Below are positions 1-11,999 of a stretch of DNA of 64,000 bases, piece after piece (the first letter of the stretch is position 1; each line of letters starts with the position of its first letter). The position numbers and the translations under genes were made by a program. The notes beneath the pieces are model-generated. The model was not told the DNA's origin. It was given only the letters and a program-made list of their open reading frames with translations, and made no database searches. Source of the stretch: Buchnera aphidicola (Aphis glycines) (GTDB taxonomy: Bacteria; Pseudomonadota; Gammaproteobacteria; Enterobacterales; Enterobacteriaceae); assembly GCF_001280225.1 (NCBI RefSeq), contig NZ_CP009253.1:434001-498000 (forward strand), read 5' to 3'.

Positions 1-570
1 GAAGCTCTTACACAATCTAAAGCATTGCAATTTTTGCATAATCAAGAAAATGAAATAGAAAATATATCAAAAATTTTAAAAACTAAAAGTATTAGCTTTA
101 AAGACAAAATAAATAAATTAATACTACAAATTAAATATCTAGAAGACCAAATACATATTTTTCAAACAAAAGAAAACCAATATCAAATTAAAAAAATTAT
201 TAGCAATATTGAAAATATAAAGGGAGTGAAATTATTAATTAATGTATTTAATAACTATAATTATAATTCATTAAAATTAATAATTGATCAATTAAAAAAA
301 GATTTTCAAAACATCATAATAATTTTTATCAATAAAAATAATAATTATTTTAATATCATTACCGGGATAACTAAAAATTTAACTAATTATTTAACTGCAT
401 TGGAAATTATTAAAATTTTTATTAAACACACTAATGGAAAGGGGGGTGGAAAAAACGAAATTGCTGAAAGCATAAGTTCTAATGTAATAAATTTATCTAA
501 AATTTTAAAAATCATTAAATCATGGATCCATTTAAAGTTAAACAATATAAAAGATAAGATTCATGAATAA
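1..570 (+). CDS. alaS: Alanyl-tRNA synthetase, C-terminal part (5' end outside window)
   Basis: This is the last 189 codons of alanyl-tRNA synthetase, which charges tRNA-Ala in the cytoplasm; the frame is already open at base 1. The visible part is the tail of the protein: a Lys/Ile-rich coiled-coil-like stretch followed by the C-Ala (DHHA1-type) domain, recognised by the glycine motif GKGGGKNEIAE about 45 residues before the end. The catalytic and editing domains lie upstream of the window. csrA follows on the same strand, as in E. coli. The sequence is very Lys/Asn/Ile rich, as expected of an AT-rich symbiont, and the stop falls at the usual family end, so the tail looks intact. Confidence 0.9.
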   Translation, partial: EALTQSKALQFLHNQENEIENISKILKTKSISFKDKINKLILQIKYLEDQIHIFQTKENQYQIKKIISNIENIKGVKLLINVFNNYNYNSLKLIIDQLKKDFQNIIIIFINKNNNYFNIITGITKNLTNYLTALEIIKIFIKHTNGKGGGKNEIAESISSNVINLSKILKIIKSWIHLKLNNIKDKIHE

Positions 571-702
571 TTATATTAAAAAATAAACAGGATGCATCCA
601 AAACTACATGAATATTTAATGATGTAATATATTTTAATGCAATAAAATACTATATTATTTTAATATTTCACAGTTTAAATTTAATTCTATATTATTTAAC
701 TA

Positions 703-739
703 AAGGAATCAAATAGGATGAACTCTTTTACTTCAAGGA
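703..739 (+). promoter_or_regulatory. Cluster of AGGA motifs in the csrA leader (candidate CsrA sites)
   Basis: Three (A/T)AGGA motifs lie at 703-707, 714-718 and 735-739 just before the csrA start at 747. The last one is also the ribosome binding site, 7 nt from the ATG. A fourth, CAGGA, lies at 588-592. E. coli CsrA represses its own translation by binding several GGA motifs in its leader, one over the Shine-Dalgarno. The same arrangement is seen here; that it works is an inference. Confidence 0.45.
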
Positions 740-746
740 AAAAAGA

Positions 747-932
747 ATGCTTATTCTAACTCGTCGAGTTGGCGAAACATTGATAATTGGCGATGAAATT
801 ACTGTAACAGTACTAGGAGTAAAAGGCAATCAAGTTCGTATAGGTGTAAATGCTCCTAAAGAAATTTCGGTACATCGTGAAGAGATATATCAACGTATTC
901 AAGCGGAAAAAAAACAACAAAAAAATTCATAG
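747..932 (+). CDS. csrA: Carbon storage regulator CsrA
   Basis: A small homodimeric RNA-binding protein that represses or activates translation by binding GGA motifs in mRNA leaders. At 61 residues it has the same length as E. coli CsrA and is nearly identical through the core ([18 protein letters not shown] at the start, [13 protein letters not shown] segment as [12 protein letters not shown]). The RNA-contacting N-terminal LTRR and the Arg of VHREE are kept. Start: ATG at 747 with AAGGA at 735-739. Only the last few residues diverge. It sits between alaS and the tRNA-Ser/Arg pair, as in E. coli, and is followed by a strong terminator. Such conservation in a decaying genome implies selection. 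Confidence 0.97.
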   Translation: MLILTRRVGETLIIGDEITVTVLGVKGNQVRIGVNAPKEISVHREEIYQRIQAEKKQQKNS

Positions 933-939
933 TAAATAT

Positions 940-972
940 TGCATCTTACTATCATCAAGTAAGATGCATTTT
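940..972 (+). terminator. Rho-independent terminator after csrA
   Basis: A perfect 11-bp stem, TGCATCTTACT (940-950) pairing with AGTAAGATGCA (958-968), has a 7-nt loop and is followed by TTTT. It starts 8 bp after the csrA stop. The four G:C pairs make chance occurrence in this AT-rich DNA unlikely. Confidence 0.8.
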
Positions 973-1018
973 ATGCTTTAAAATTTTTTTTTAGTTTTTA
1001 TTTGTTTTAAAAAAAAAA

Positions 1019-1046
1019 TTGACTTATAATTAAAAAAAAGTAAAAT
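1019..1046 (+). promoter_or_regulatory. Candidate sigma-70 promoter for tRNA-Ser/tRNA-Arg
   Basis: TTGACT at 1019-1024 and TAAAAT at 1041-1046 are separated by 16 bp, and the tRNA begins 17 bp after the -10 box. The position between a terminator and a tRNA gene supports the call; the AT-rich background makes -10 boxes cheap, so confidence is moderate. Confidence 0.5.
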
Positions 1047-1062
1047 TAAAGTAATAAAAATA

Positions 1063-1152
1063 GGTGAAATGGCCGAGTGGTTTAAGGCGCTCCCCTGCTA
1101 AGGGAGTATGCAGAAAAACTCTGCATCGAGGGTTCAAATCCCTCTTTCACCG
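1063..1152 (+). tRNA. tRNA-Ser (GCU anticodon)
   Basis: A 90-nt class II tRNA with a long variable arm. The acceptor stem GGTGAAA pairs with TTTCACC, the discriminator is G, and the anticodon loop reads CTGCTAA, giving GCT (reads AGC/AGU). The T-arm GGTTCAAATCC is present. The 3' CCA is not encoded. It is followed after 10 bp by tRNA-Arg, the serV-argV order of E. coli. Confidence 0.97.
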
Positions 1153-1162
1153 ATATAAAATT

Positions 1163-1236
1163 GCATCCGTAGCTCAGTTGGATAGAGTACTCGGCTACGA
1201 ACCGAGCGGTCGGAGGTTCGAATCCTTCCGGATGCA
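1163..1236 (+). tRNA. tRNA-Arg (ACG anticodon)
   Basis: A 74-nt tRNA with acceptor stem GCATCCG/CGGATGC, discriminator A, and anticodon stem CTCGG/CCGAG enclosing CTACGAA, so the anticodon is ACG. A34 must be deaminated to inosine by TadA to read CGU/CGC/CGA. CCA is not encoded. No terminator is visible between it and gshA 78 bp downstream, so read-through is possible. Confidence 0.97.
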
Positions 1237-1314
1237 AAAATCTAACCAAGAATTTATTATCCTTGATAAAAATTTTTTTAAAAACAATTAAAAATTTAAA
1301 CTTAGGAGAAAAAG

Positions 1315-2847
1315 TTGATAGAGGATATCTCAAAAGAAATTACTTGGCTAGAAAAACACTCATCAATACTAAAAAACATTTATCGAGGTATTGAAAGAGA
1401 AACTCTAAGAATCAAAGAAAATGGAGATTTTTCAAATACTCCACATCCATATCAAATTGGTTCTCCATTAACACATCAATGGATCACAACTGATTTTTCT
1501 GAAAACTTATTAGAATTTATTACACCAAAAACTAATAATATAAATTACTTATTAAATTTTTTAAAAAATCTTCATTCTTTTGTAGCGCGTAAAAACCCAA
1601 CAGAGTTAATGTGGCCATTTAGCATTCCATACAACTATAGAAAATCAACAAATATTCAAATAGCGCAATATGGAACATCTAATTATGGCGCATTTAAGAG
1701 CCTATATAGAAAAGGTTTAAAAATAAGATATGGTGATTTAAAAAATACTATCACAGGAATACATTATAATTTTTCACTTCCAAAAACGTTTTGGAAAAAA
1801 ACAAAAAAAAATGAAATAGATAATATTTCATCAGGTTATTTAAATTTAATCCGTAACTACTATAGATTTGGGTGGATTATTCCATACTTATTCGGATCAT
1901 CACCTGCAATATCGAAGTATTTCTCAAAAAATGAAAATTATGAATTCCAGAGAAATAAAGAAGGTATATTATACTTACCTTGGTCTACTTCATTGCGAAT
2001 AAGTGATATAGGGTATACAAGTACTTCTATTGAGAATTTAAATATCACATTTAATGATTTAGAATCATATATTAAATGTTTAAAAAAAGCTATGTATACC
2101 CCATCTAAAAAATTTTCTAATTTAGGCTTAACAGATAAATTTGGACAATTACAACAATTAAATACTAATATATTGCAATTAGAAAACGAACTATATACAC
2201 AAATTAGACCAAAAATAAAAACTAATTATGGAGAATCACTGTTAGATGCTCTAAAAAATAGAGGAATTGAATATGTAGAAATACGTTCTTTAGATATAAA
2301 TCCATTTTCATCTATTGGAATTAATAAAAACCAAATACTTTTGTTAGATTTATTTTTAATTTGGTGTTCTTTAGTAAACGCTCCTAAAATAAAAAAAACA
2401 GATTTTTATTTTATTATAGAAAACTGGAAAAAAACTGTTTTTGAAGGAAGAAAACCAAACCAAAAAATTTATATTAATGAAAATAAACAGTATAAATTAA
2501 TGCAAATTGGAAAAAGAATATTTCAAGATTTAAAAAAAATTGCTATTATCCTCGATAATCAATTAAACGATTCAGAATATCAAAAAGTATGTGATAAAAA
2601 AATACTTTTCTTTGAATACCCAGAATTAACTTATTCAGCAAAATTTTTAAAATTATTCATTCAAAATAAAAAAATCAAACAAATAGGATTAAATTTAGCT
2701 CATAAATATCACCATAAATTTATACATCAATATTTTTATAATTCATATAATAAAATTTTAGAAAATGAAACTATTAAATCACATAAAAAACAAACACAAA
2801 TAGAAAAAAACGAAACTTTATCTCTACAAGATTACTTACACAGATGA
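1315..2847 (+). CDS. gshA: Glutamate-cysteine ligase
   Basis: Catalyses the ATP-dependent joining of glutamate and cysteine, the first step of glutathione synthesis in the cytosol. The 510-residue product spans the full proteobacterial GshA family (E. coli 518). The N-terminal block with RGIERETLR (residues 24-32) and the [18 protein letters not shown] stretch matches closely. The start is TTG at 1315 with AGGAG at 1304-1308; E. coli gshA also uses TTG, so this unusual start appears conserved. Its substrate cysteine is made by the cys genes further along. The partner gene gshB, next to rsmE in E. coli, is not in this window. Confidence 0.96.
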   Translation: MIEDISKEITWLEKHSSILKNIYRGIERETLRIKENGDFSNTPHPYQIGSPLTHQWITTDFSENLLEFITPKTNNINYLLNFLKNLHSFVARKNPTELMWPFSIPYNYRKSTNIQIAQYGTSNYGAFKSLYRKGLKIRYGDLKNTITGIHYNFSLPKTFWKKTKKNEIDNISSGYLNLIRNYYRFGWIIPYLFGSSPAISKYFSKNENYEFQRNKEGILYLPWSTSLRISDIGYTSTSIENLNITFNDLESYIKCLKKAMYTPSKKFSNLGLTDKFGQLQQLNTNILQLENELYTQIRPKIKTNYGESLLDALKNRGIEYVEIRSLDINPFSSIGINKNQILLLDLFLIWCSLVNAPKIKKTDFYFIIENWKKTVFEGRKPNQKIYINENKQYKLMQIGKRIFQDLKKIAIILDNQLNDSEYQKVCDKKILFFEYPELTYSAKFLKLFIQNKKIKQIGLNLAHKYHHKFIHQYFYNSYNKILENETIKSHKKQTQIEKNETLSLQDYLHR

Positions 2848-2852
2848 GTTTC

Positions 2853-2875
2853 TCCCATGCTAAAGCAACATGGGA
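2853..2875. terminator. Stem-loop between convergent gshA and metK
   Basis: TCCCATG (2853-2859) pairs with CATGGGA (2869-2875) around a 9-nt loop, 5 bp after the gshA stop. Four G:C pairs stand out in the AT-rich spacer. There is no good T-run, so it may act as a weak terminator or protect the mRNA 3' end. Confidence 0.45.
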
Positions 2876-2965
2876 AATTATTAACAATTTAATTATCCAT
2901 GTCAGCAATAAGATATTTAAAGAAAGTGTTTTTCTAAAAATAACATATTAAATATTATAAAATTT

Positions 2966-4105
2966 TTATTGAGATAATTCATCTACTTTGTCTAATCTTT
3001 CCCATGGAAACTCCTCTCTTCCAAAATGCCCATACACAGATGTGTTAAGGTAAATAGGTTGAAGCAAACCAAGCATTTCAATTAACCCATATGGACGTAA
3101 ATCAAAAATATCTCGAACTAAATTAATTAATGCTGTATTACTAATTTTACCAGTTCTAAATGTTTCAATCATAATAGAAGTAGGTTCTGCTATTCCAATA
3201 GCATATGACAATTGAATTTCGCAACGATCAGCTAAACCTGCTGCAACAATATTTTTAGCTACATATCTAGCAGCATATGCCGCAGATCGATCTACTTTAG
3301 ATGGATCTTTTCCAGAAAAAGCTCCGCCTCCGTGTCTAGACATTCCGCCATAAGTATCTACAATAATTTTACGACCTGTTAAACCACAATCACCCATTGG
3401 ACCTCCAATCACAAATCTTCCAGTGGGATTAATAAAAAATTTAGTATCTTTTGTTAACCATTTTTTTGGCAAAACTGGTTTAATAATTTCTTCCATAACA
3501 GCTTCTCTTAAAACATTTTGATCAATACTTTCTTTATGCTGAGTAGAAAAAACAACTGTATCAATTCCAATTACATTTCCATTCTTGTATTTAAATGTTA
3601 CTTGGCTTTTAGCATCAGGTCTTAACCAAGATAAAATATTTTTTTTTCTTAATTCAGATTGTTTTTTAACTAATAAATGCGCGTAAGTAATTGGAGCTGG
3701 CATTAAAACTTCAGTTTCATTAGTAGCATATCCGAAAATAATACCTTGGTCTCCAGCTCCCTGTTTTAAAGGATCAGATCGATCAACTCCTTGATTAATA
3801 TCAGGTGATTGTTTGCCTATAGCACTCAATATAGCGCAAGAATTAGCATCAAAACCTGTTTCTGAATTTATATATCCAATGTTGTGAATGGTATTTCGAG
3901 TAATTTCCTCAACGTCTACCCAAGCAGTAGTAGTAATTTCACCTCCAATTAAAACCATTCCTGTTTTAACATAAGTTTCACAAGCAACTCTTGCTTTTAT
4001 ATCTTGTTTAATAATTTCATCTAATAAAGCATCAGAAATTTGATCTGCAATTTTATCTGGATGACCTTCTGAAACTGATTCCGATGTAAAAAGATATTCA
4101 TTCAT
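2966..4105 (-). CDS. metK: S-adenosylmethionine synthase
   Basis: Makes S-adenosylmethionine from methionine and ATP, supplying the methyl donor for enzymes here such as RsmE and for the radical SAM enzymes MiaB and QueE. The 379-residue product (E. coli 384) has the family signatures GHPDKIAD (14-21), GAGDQG (116-121) and the P-loop-like GGGAFSGKD near residue 260. It starts at ATG 4105. It is divergent from endA and convergent with gshA. The sequence is well conserved over its length and looks fully functional. Confidence 0.97.
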   Translation of the reverse strand: MNEYLFTSESVSEGHPDKIADQISDALLDEIIKQDIKARVACETYVKTGMVLIGGEITTTAWVDVEEITRNTIHNIGYINSETGFDANSCAILSAIGKQSPDINQGVDRSDPLKQGAGDQGIIFGYATNETEVLMPAPITYAHLLVKKQSELRKKNILSWLRPDAKSQVTFKYKNGNVIGIDTVVFSTQHKESIDQNVLREAVMEEIIKPVLPKKWLTKDTKFFINPTGRFVIGGPMGDCGLTGRKIIVDTYGGMSRHGGGAFSGKDPSKVDRSAAYAARYVAKNIVAAGLADRCEIQLSYAIGIAEPTSIMIETFRTGKISNTALINLVRDIFDLRPYGLIEMLGLLQPIYLNTSVYGHFGREEFPWERLDKVDELSQ

Positions 4106-4304
4106 TATATTTTATATTCCTTTTAATTAAATAATTTATTAAAATTAGAAAAATATCTAATTTATTATTTTTAAAGAAAAACACTTTTTTTTAAAACATA
4201 TGATAATATATATTTTAAATGTTTTTATCAGAAACAACACTCAAATAAAATATTCTTAAAATTAAAAATAAACAATAACAATTCAATATGATTTTTAATA
4301 TAAA

Positions 4305-5015
4305 ATGATTAAAAAAATATTTCTTACTTTACTTAGTTGCTGCTTGTTTTTTATTTTTGTTAAAAAAAGCGAAATAAAAAGAAGTAATATAAAAAATTTT
4401 CAGCAAGCTAAAATTTTAGCAATTAAAGTACATAAAAATGCTCCTGGAACATTTTATTGTGGATGTAAAATTATTTGGAGCAAAAAAAAAGGGACTCCTA
4501 ATTTGTCATCATGCGGATATAAAATTCGTAAAAATGTAAATCGAGCAACAAGAATCGAATGGGAACATGTTGTTCCAGCATGGCAATTCGGACATCAACA
4601 AAAATGTTGGAAAAAAGGAGGCAGGAAAAAATGCATCAAAAGTCAAAATTATCGAAATATTGAATTTGATTTACATAATTTACAGCCTTCTATTGGAGAA
4701 ATTAATGCAGATCGTTCTAATTTTATGTATAGTGAATTAAATAGTCAAATAAAGCAATATGGAAAATGCAGTATGAAAATAGATTTCAAAAAAAAATTAG
4801 TAGAACCACCTAAAATAGCTCGAGGAGCAATAGCTAGAACTTATTTTTATATGAGTGAAATATATAACATTAAATTATCTATCAAAGAAAAAAAATTGTT
4901 TAAAAAATGGAATCATAATTTTCCGGTTACTAAATGGGAATGTATTAGAGAAAATTTAATATTTCATATACAAGGTAATCACAATAATTATGTTTATAAA
5001 CAGTGTCATAAATGA
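4305..5015 (+). CDS. endA: Periplasmic DNA-specific endonuclease I
   Basis: A secreted nuclease that makes double-strand breaks in DNA in the periplasm. The 236-residue product matches E. coli EndA (235) throughout. A signal peptide (KK then a hydrophobic run, residues 3-20) is followed by the nuclease domain with EWEHVVPAW (85-93). The mature part carries eight cysteines (the first at 52, 54 and 70), the same number as E. coli EndA, so oxidative folding is expected; DsbA is encoded later in the window. rsmE follows 19 bp downstream, as in E. coli. Its role in a symbiont with no obvious DNA uptake is unclear. Confidence 0.93.
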   Translation: MIKKIFLTLLSCCLFFIFVKKSEIKRSNIKNFQQAKILAIKVHKNAPGTFYCGCKIIWSKKKGTPNLSSCGYKIRKNVNRATRIEWEHVVPAWQFGHQQKCWKKGGRKKCIKSQNYRNIEFDLHNLQPSIGEINADRSNFMYSELNSQIKQYGKCSMKIDFKKKLVEPPKIARGAIARTYFYMSEIYNIKLSIKEKKLFKKWNHNFPVTKWECIRENLIFHIQGNHNNYVYKQCHK

Positions 5016-5034
5016 AAAGTGAATATTTTACAAG

Positions 5035-5778
5035 ATGAAAAATCGAATCCCACGTATTTATATTGATAAAAATGTAAAAACTCATGAAAAAATAATTTTA
5101 AACTTAGCTAATACACATTATATAACAAACGTTTTACGAATGAATATTGAAGAAAAATTAGAAGTATTTAATAATACAAATTATGTTTTTTTATCAAAAA
5201 TTATTGAAATTAAAAAAAAAATAGCAACTATTATAGTTCTAAATAAAGAAAAAAAAAATATCGAATCTCCCTTATCAATTCATCTTGGATTAGCTGTTTC
5301 AAAAAATGAAAAAATGAATTTTGCTATTCAAAAATGCATTGAATTAGGTGTGAATACAATTACTCCAATATTTTCAAAACATTGCAACATTCATAGAAAC
5401 AAAAAAAACATTTTAAAAAAAATGCTTTATTGGAAAAATATCATCGTATCTGCATGTCAACAATGTAAACGAAATATTATCCCGAAAATTAATAATGTAG
5501 AAGATATTAATTTTTGGATGATACAATCAAATAAAAATGAAACAAAAATTGTTTTAAACCCAAAATCTTCAATTACTCTTAATCAATTACCTAAACAAAA
5601 TAGTTGTATTCGATTATTAGTGGGTTGTGAAGGTGGACTTTCATCTTTAGAAATGCAAACAGTAATTAAACACGAGTTTATTCCAATTAAATTAGGACCA
5701 AGAATTTTAAGAACAGAAACAGCTGCAATTGCAGCAGTTACTGCTTTACAAATGAAATTTGGTGATTTATTAATTTAA
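5035..5778 (+). CDS. rsmE: 16S rRNA m3U1498 methyltransferase
   Basis: A SPOUT-fold enzyme that methylates U1498 in the decoding centre of 16S rRNA using S-adenosylmethionine. The 247-residue product (E. coli 243) keeps the C-terminal knot motifs LLVGCEGGLSS (from about 194) and LGPRILRTETAA (from about 220). Most relatives, including E. coli, read GPEGG where this has GCEGG, so the proline is replaced by cysteine next to the cofactor loop. It lies directly behind endA and may be cotranscribed with it. E. coli follows this gene with gshB; here the next gene is rpiA on the opposite strand. Confidence 0.93.
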   Translation: MKNRIPRIYIDKNVKTHEKIILNLANTHYITNVLRMNIEEKLEVFNNTNYVFLSKIIEIKKKIATIIVLNKEKKNIESPLSIHLGLAVSKNEKMNFAIQKCIELGVNTITPIFSKHCNIHRNKKNILKKMLYWKNIIVSACQQCKRNIIPKINNVEDINFWMIQSNKNETKIVLNPKSSITLNQLPKQNSCIRLLVGCEGGLSSLEMQTVIKHEFIPIKLGPRILRTETAAIAAVTALQMKFGDLLI

Positions 5779-5842
5779 TCACATAAAAATAAATTCTAAT
5801 AAAAATACTGATTGAATAGTAAAACATTTGTATTTAAAAAAT

Positions 5843-6505
5843 CTATTTTTCTATAATTTTTACACTATTTTTAGTTCCCATTAATATTGTATCAGCTCCT
5901 CTTAGAGCAAATAAACCAACAGTTACTACTCCTGGTAATATACTAATTTTCTGTTCTATAGCAATAGGATCAGAAATACTTAAATTATGTATATCCAAAA
6001 TTATATTACCATGTTCCGTAACGACATTTTTTCTAATTTTAGGTTTTCCGCCTAATTTAGTTATTTCGTTTTCAATAAATGACGAAGCCACAGGAATAAT
6101 TTCAATAGGTAATGGAAAAGACCCTAATATATTTACTTTTTTTGTTTCATCTATAATGCAGACAAACTTTTTAGCAATAGCAGCAATAATTTTTTCTTTA
6201 GTTAGCGCTGCCCCTCCACCTTTGATCATTTGCATATTATTGTTTATTTCATCAGCACTATCAATATAGATATCTAATGAATGAAAGTTATTTAAACGTA
6301 AAATATTATTGATTCCTCTATTTTTTAATAAGATTGTTGAAGCATTTGAGCTAGATACAACTCCTGATATTAAATGTTTCATTGTGCTTAAAGCTTCAAT
6401 AAAATAAAATACAGTACTTCCTGTGCCTATTCCAACGACAGCACCAGGAGAAATATAATCTAATGCAGCCCATGCTGCTTTTTTTTTAGATTCATTTAAA
6501 TTCAT
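5843..6505 (-). CDS. rpiA: Ribose-5-phosphate isomerase A
   Basis: Interconverts ribose 5-phosphate and ribulose 5-phosphate in the pentose phosphate pathway, feeding nucleotide and riboflavin synthesis. The 220-residue product (E. coli 219) has the phosphate loop GIGTGST (25-31), the acidic segment DSADE (81-85), KGGGAALTKEK with the catalytic Glu near 104, and the conserved LPGVVTVGLFA near the C-terminus. The gene lies downstream of the Met-Leu-Gln tRNA cluster on the same strand with 152 bp between and no clear terminator, so it could receive read-through. Confidence 0.96.
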   Translation of the reverse strand: MNLNESKKKAAWAALDYISPGAVVGIGTGSTVFYFIEALSTMKHLISGVVSSSNASTILLKNRGINNILRLNNFHSLDIYIDSADEINNNMQMIKGGGAALTKEKIIAAIAKKFVCIIDETKKVNILGSFPLPIEIIPVASSFIENEITKLGGKPKIRKNVVTEHGNIILDIHNLSISDPIAIEQKISILPGVVTVGLFALRGADTILMGTKNSVKIIEK

Positions 6506-6657
6506 AATATAAAACCTATTTTATTTTATATAAATATTCTACAATAGAAATATAAAATTTTAATATAAAAAATATAATAGTACTATATAAAACAAAAAAG
6601 TTTATATGTTATTTTTTAAAATTATTTTTTTGGAATATTCAAAAAAAACAGATCAGA

Positions 6658-6732
6658 TGGCTGGGGTACCTGGATTCGAACCAGGGATGCCGGTATCAAA
6701 AACCGGTGCCTTAACCACTTGGCTATACCCCA
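6658..6732 (-). tRNA. tRNA-Gln (UUG anticodon)
   Basis: A 75-nt tRNA including an encoded 3' CCA (TGG at 6658-6660 on the plus strand). The acceptor stem TGGGGTA/TACCCCA has discriminator G, and the anticodon loop reads TTTTTGA, giving TTG. It is very close to E. coli glnU/glnW. It is the last member of a Met-Leu-Gln cluster in the same order as E. coli metT-leuW-glnU. Confidence 0.97.
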
Positions 6733-6758
6733 AAATCAAATAAGGAGAATATAAAATA

Positions 6759-6840
6759 TACGGGAGGCGAGATTTGAACTCGCAAACCTTTCGGCGCCAG
6801 AACCTAAATCTGGTGCGTCTACCTATTTCGCCACTCCCGC
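6759..6840 (-). tRNA. tRNA-Leu (UAG anticodon)
   Basis: An 82-nt class II tRNA. The anticodon stem CCAGA/TCTGG encloses TTTAGGT, giving TAG. The acceptor stem GCGGGAG pairs with CTCCCGT, so the terminal pair is G1-U72 rather than G1-C72, and the discriminator is A. CCA is not encoded. It sits between tRNA-Gln and tRNA-Met in the conserved cluster. Confidence 0.96.
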
Positions 6841-6862
6841 ATAAAATTGTAATTATTTATAC

Positions 6863-6936
6863 TGGCTACGACGGGATTTGAACCCATGACCCCAGCGTTA
6901 TGAGTGCTGTGCTCTAACCAACTGAGCTACGTAGCC
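6863..6936 (-). tRNA. Elongator tRNA-Met (CAU anticodon)
   Basis: A 74-nt tRNA, GGCTACG...CGTAGCC with discriminator A and anticodon loop CTCATAA. It closely matches E. coli metT (elongator) and has a fully paired acceptor stem, unlike the initiator tRNA at 61038-61114. CCA is not encoded. It is the first gene of the minus-strand tRNA cluster. Confidence 0.95.
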
Positions 6937-6987
6937 GAATTAAATAAAAATAATTGATTTTAACATTTTGAAATAATTATTTTTTTT

Positions 6988-7016
6988 ATTTTATAATAAA
7001 TCAAGTAGATTATCAA
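6988..7016 (-). promoter_or_regulatory. Candidate promoter of the Met-Leu-Gln tRNA cluster
   Basis: On the minus strand, TTGATA (7016-7011) and TAAAAT (6993-6988) are separated by 17 bp, about 50 bp upstream of tRNA-Met. Spacing and position suit a sigma-70 promoter; the AT-rich context limits certainty. Confidence 0.45.
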
Positions 7017-7107
7017 TATAATTAATTAATTTATTAATATGTTAAGTTAAATGATATTAATGAAAAATTTATAAATATATTTTAAACCAATTAAATTGCA
7101 GGAAAAA

Positions 7108-8814
7108 ATGAAAGATAAAACTAGTGAATATAGTAATAACTTTATTTATAACATCATTAAAGAAGATTTAAAAAAAAATAAATTTTTGTCATTACGTACT
7201 CGTTTTCCTCCAGAACCGAATGGCTATCTTCATATTGGACATGCTAAATCAATATGTTTGAACTTTGAACTTGCAAATTTATATAATGGATACTGCAATC
7301 TTCGTTTTGATGATACTAACCCTAGAAAAGAAAACATTAAATATATTAATTCTATTAAGAATGATATTAAATGGTTAGGCTATAAATGGAACAAAAAAAT
7401 TTTTTATTCTTCTGAATACTTCTCGAAATTATATCACTATGCACAAGAGCTTATTAAAAAAAAATTAGCTTATGTAGATCAGTTAACAAAAGATCAAATT
7501 CGTGAATACAGAGGAACATTAATTAATTCTGGAAAAAATAGTCCCTATAGAAATCGAGATATTGAAGAAAATTTAGAATTATTTAAAAAAATGAAACAAG
7601 GATACTTTAATGAAGGTGAAATGTGTTTACGTGCTAAAATTGATATGAGTTCTCCATATATTATTATGCGCGATCCTGTTCTGTATCGAATTATGTACAT
7701 AAAACATCATCAAACAAAAAATCAATGGTGTATTTATCCCATGTACGATTTCGCGCATTGTATTTCAGATTCAATAGAAGGTATCACACACTCTTTTTGT
7801 ACATTGGAATTTCAAGATAATAAATGCTTGTATAATTGGATCTTAAAAAATACTAGTGTTTCTCACTATCCGAAGCAATATGAGTTTTCTCGGTTAAATT
7901 TAAAACATTCAATTTTATCGAAAAGAAAAATTAAAATACTTATTGAAAAAAACATAATTGATAGCTGGGATGACCCCAGAATACAAACTATTTCTGGGTT
8001 GAGAAGAAAAGGATATACACCGTCTTCTATTCGAAATTTTTGTAAAAAAATTGGCGTCACTAAACAAAATAATTTAATAGAATTTTCTATGTTAGAATAT
8101 TGTATTAGAAGTGAGTTAGATACTAAATCTATACGCACAATGGCTGTTTTAGATCCAATAAAATTATATTTGTATAATATTGATGATAATTATAAAGAAA
8201 TTTTTACCGTTCCAAATCATCCAAAAAAACCAGAGCTAGGTACTCATAAAGTTATTTTTACTAATACAATATATATTGAAAGAGAAGATTTTAAAGAAAA
8301 ATATGAAAAAAATTATAAAAGATTAAAAATTGGCGCAGAAATACGTTTAAGATACGCATATATAATCAAAGCAGAAAAAATAGAAAAAGATATATATGGA
8401 AATATTACACAAATAATATGCTCTTGTGATCTTACAACGTTAGGAAAAAAACCAACTAATCGAAAAAACCCAGCAGTAATTCACTGGATTTCAATACAAA
8501 ATTCATATGCATCTGAATTTAGATTGTATGAGAAATTATTTAATATAGATAACCCAGAACAAGAAAAAAATTTTTTGTCTTTTGTCAATCCTAAATCAAT
8601 AATTGTCAAACACGGTTTTATTGAAAAACAGATGAATGAAAAAATACAAAAAGAAATACACGATATTAAATCACAAAACAAAAATTTATTTTTCCAATTC
8701 GAAAGAGTTGGATATTTTTGTATAGATTTAGTTGATTCAAAAAAAAATAAATTAATTTTTAATAGAACTGTGAGCTTACGAGATACATGGAATAAAAAAA
8801 ATAAAAACAATTAA
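7108..8814 (+). CDS. glnS: Glutaminyl-tRNA synthetase
   Basis: Class I aminoacyl-tRNA synthetase that charges tRNA-Gln, one of which is encoded nearby on the other strand. With the start at ATG 7108 the product has 568 residues (E. coli 554). An in-frame TTG exists at 7096, but AGGA at about 7100-7103 sits 4-5 nt before the ATG and overlaps the extension, so I chose the ATG. Seen: TRFPPEPNGYLHIGHAKS with HIGH at 42-45, the CNLRFDDTNP segment, and a KMSKS-equivalent LSKRK in the middle of the protein. The C-terminal anticodon-binding beta barrels are present. Confidence 0.95.
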   Translation: MKDKTSEYSNNFIYNIIKEDLKKNKFLSLRTRFPPEPNGYLHIGHAKSICLNFELANLYNGYCNLRFDDTNPRKENIKYINSIKNDIKWLGYKWNKKIFYSSEYFSKLYHYAQELIKKKLAYVDQLTKDQIREYRGTLINSGKNSPYRNRDIEENLELFKKMKQGYFNEGEMCLRAKIDMSSPYIIMRDPVLYRIMYIKHHQTKNQWCIYPMYDFAHCISDSIEGITHSFCTLEFQDNKCLYNWILKNTSVSHYPKQYEFSRLNLKHSILSKRKIKILIEKNIIDSWDDPRIQTISGLRRKGYTPSSIRNFCKKIGVTKQNNLIEFSMLEYCIRSELDTKSIRTMAVLDPIKLYLYNIDDNYKEIFTVPNHPKKPELGTHKVIFTNTIYIEREDFKEKYEKNYKRLKIGAEIRLRYAYIIKAEKIEKDIYGNITQIICSCDLTTLGKKPTNRKNPAVIHWISIQNSYASEFRLYEKLFNIDNPEQEKNFLSFVNPKSIIVKHGFIEKQMNEKIQKEIHDIKSQNKNLFFQFERVGYFCIDLVDSKKNKLIFNRTVSLRDTWNKKNKNN

Positions 8815-8839
8815 CATAATTTTTGAAAATTATATATGA

Positions 8840-11906
<3,067 letters not shown>

Positions 11907-11914
11907 TTTTAACA

Positions 11915-11954
11915 GAGAATCAGGTATGTATAAATATGCGTATACCTGCTTCTC
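11915..11954 (+). terminator. Stem-loop after eno
   Basis: GAGAATCAGGTAT (11915-11927) pairs with ATACCTGCTTCTC (11942-11954) with one internal mismatch, giving 12 pairs and a 14-nt loop, 8 bp past the eno stop. The tail GTTTACC is only a weak T-run. Position and strength support a terminator for pyrG-eno. Confidence 0.7.
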
Positions 11955-11999
11955 GTTTACCAGTTACAATTTAATCATTAATTTACGAGTATAAATACT

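Noticed and set aside
1064..1333. Open frames on both strands covering the tRNA-Ser and tRNA-Arg genes
   Set aside because: They read through two clear tRNAs and have no family resemblance or ribosome site.
4106..4304. A SAM-responsive riboswitch before metK
   Set aside because: The leader is A/T with no kink-turn or pseudoknot core that I can recognise.
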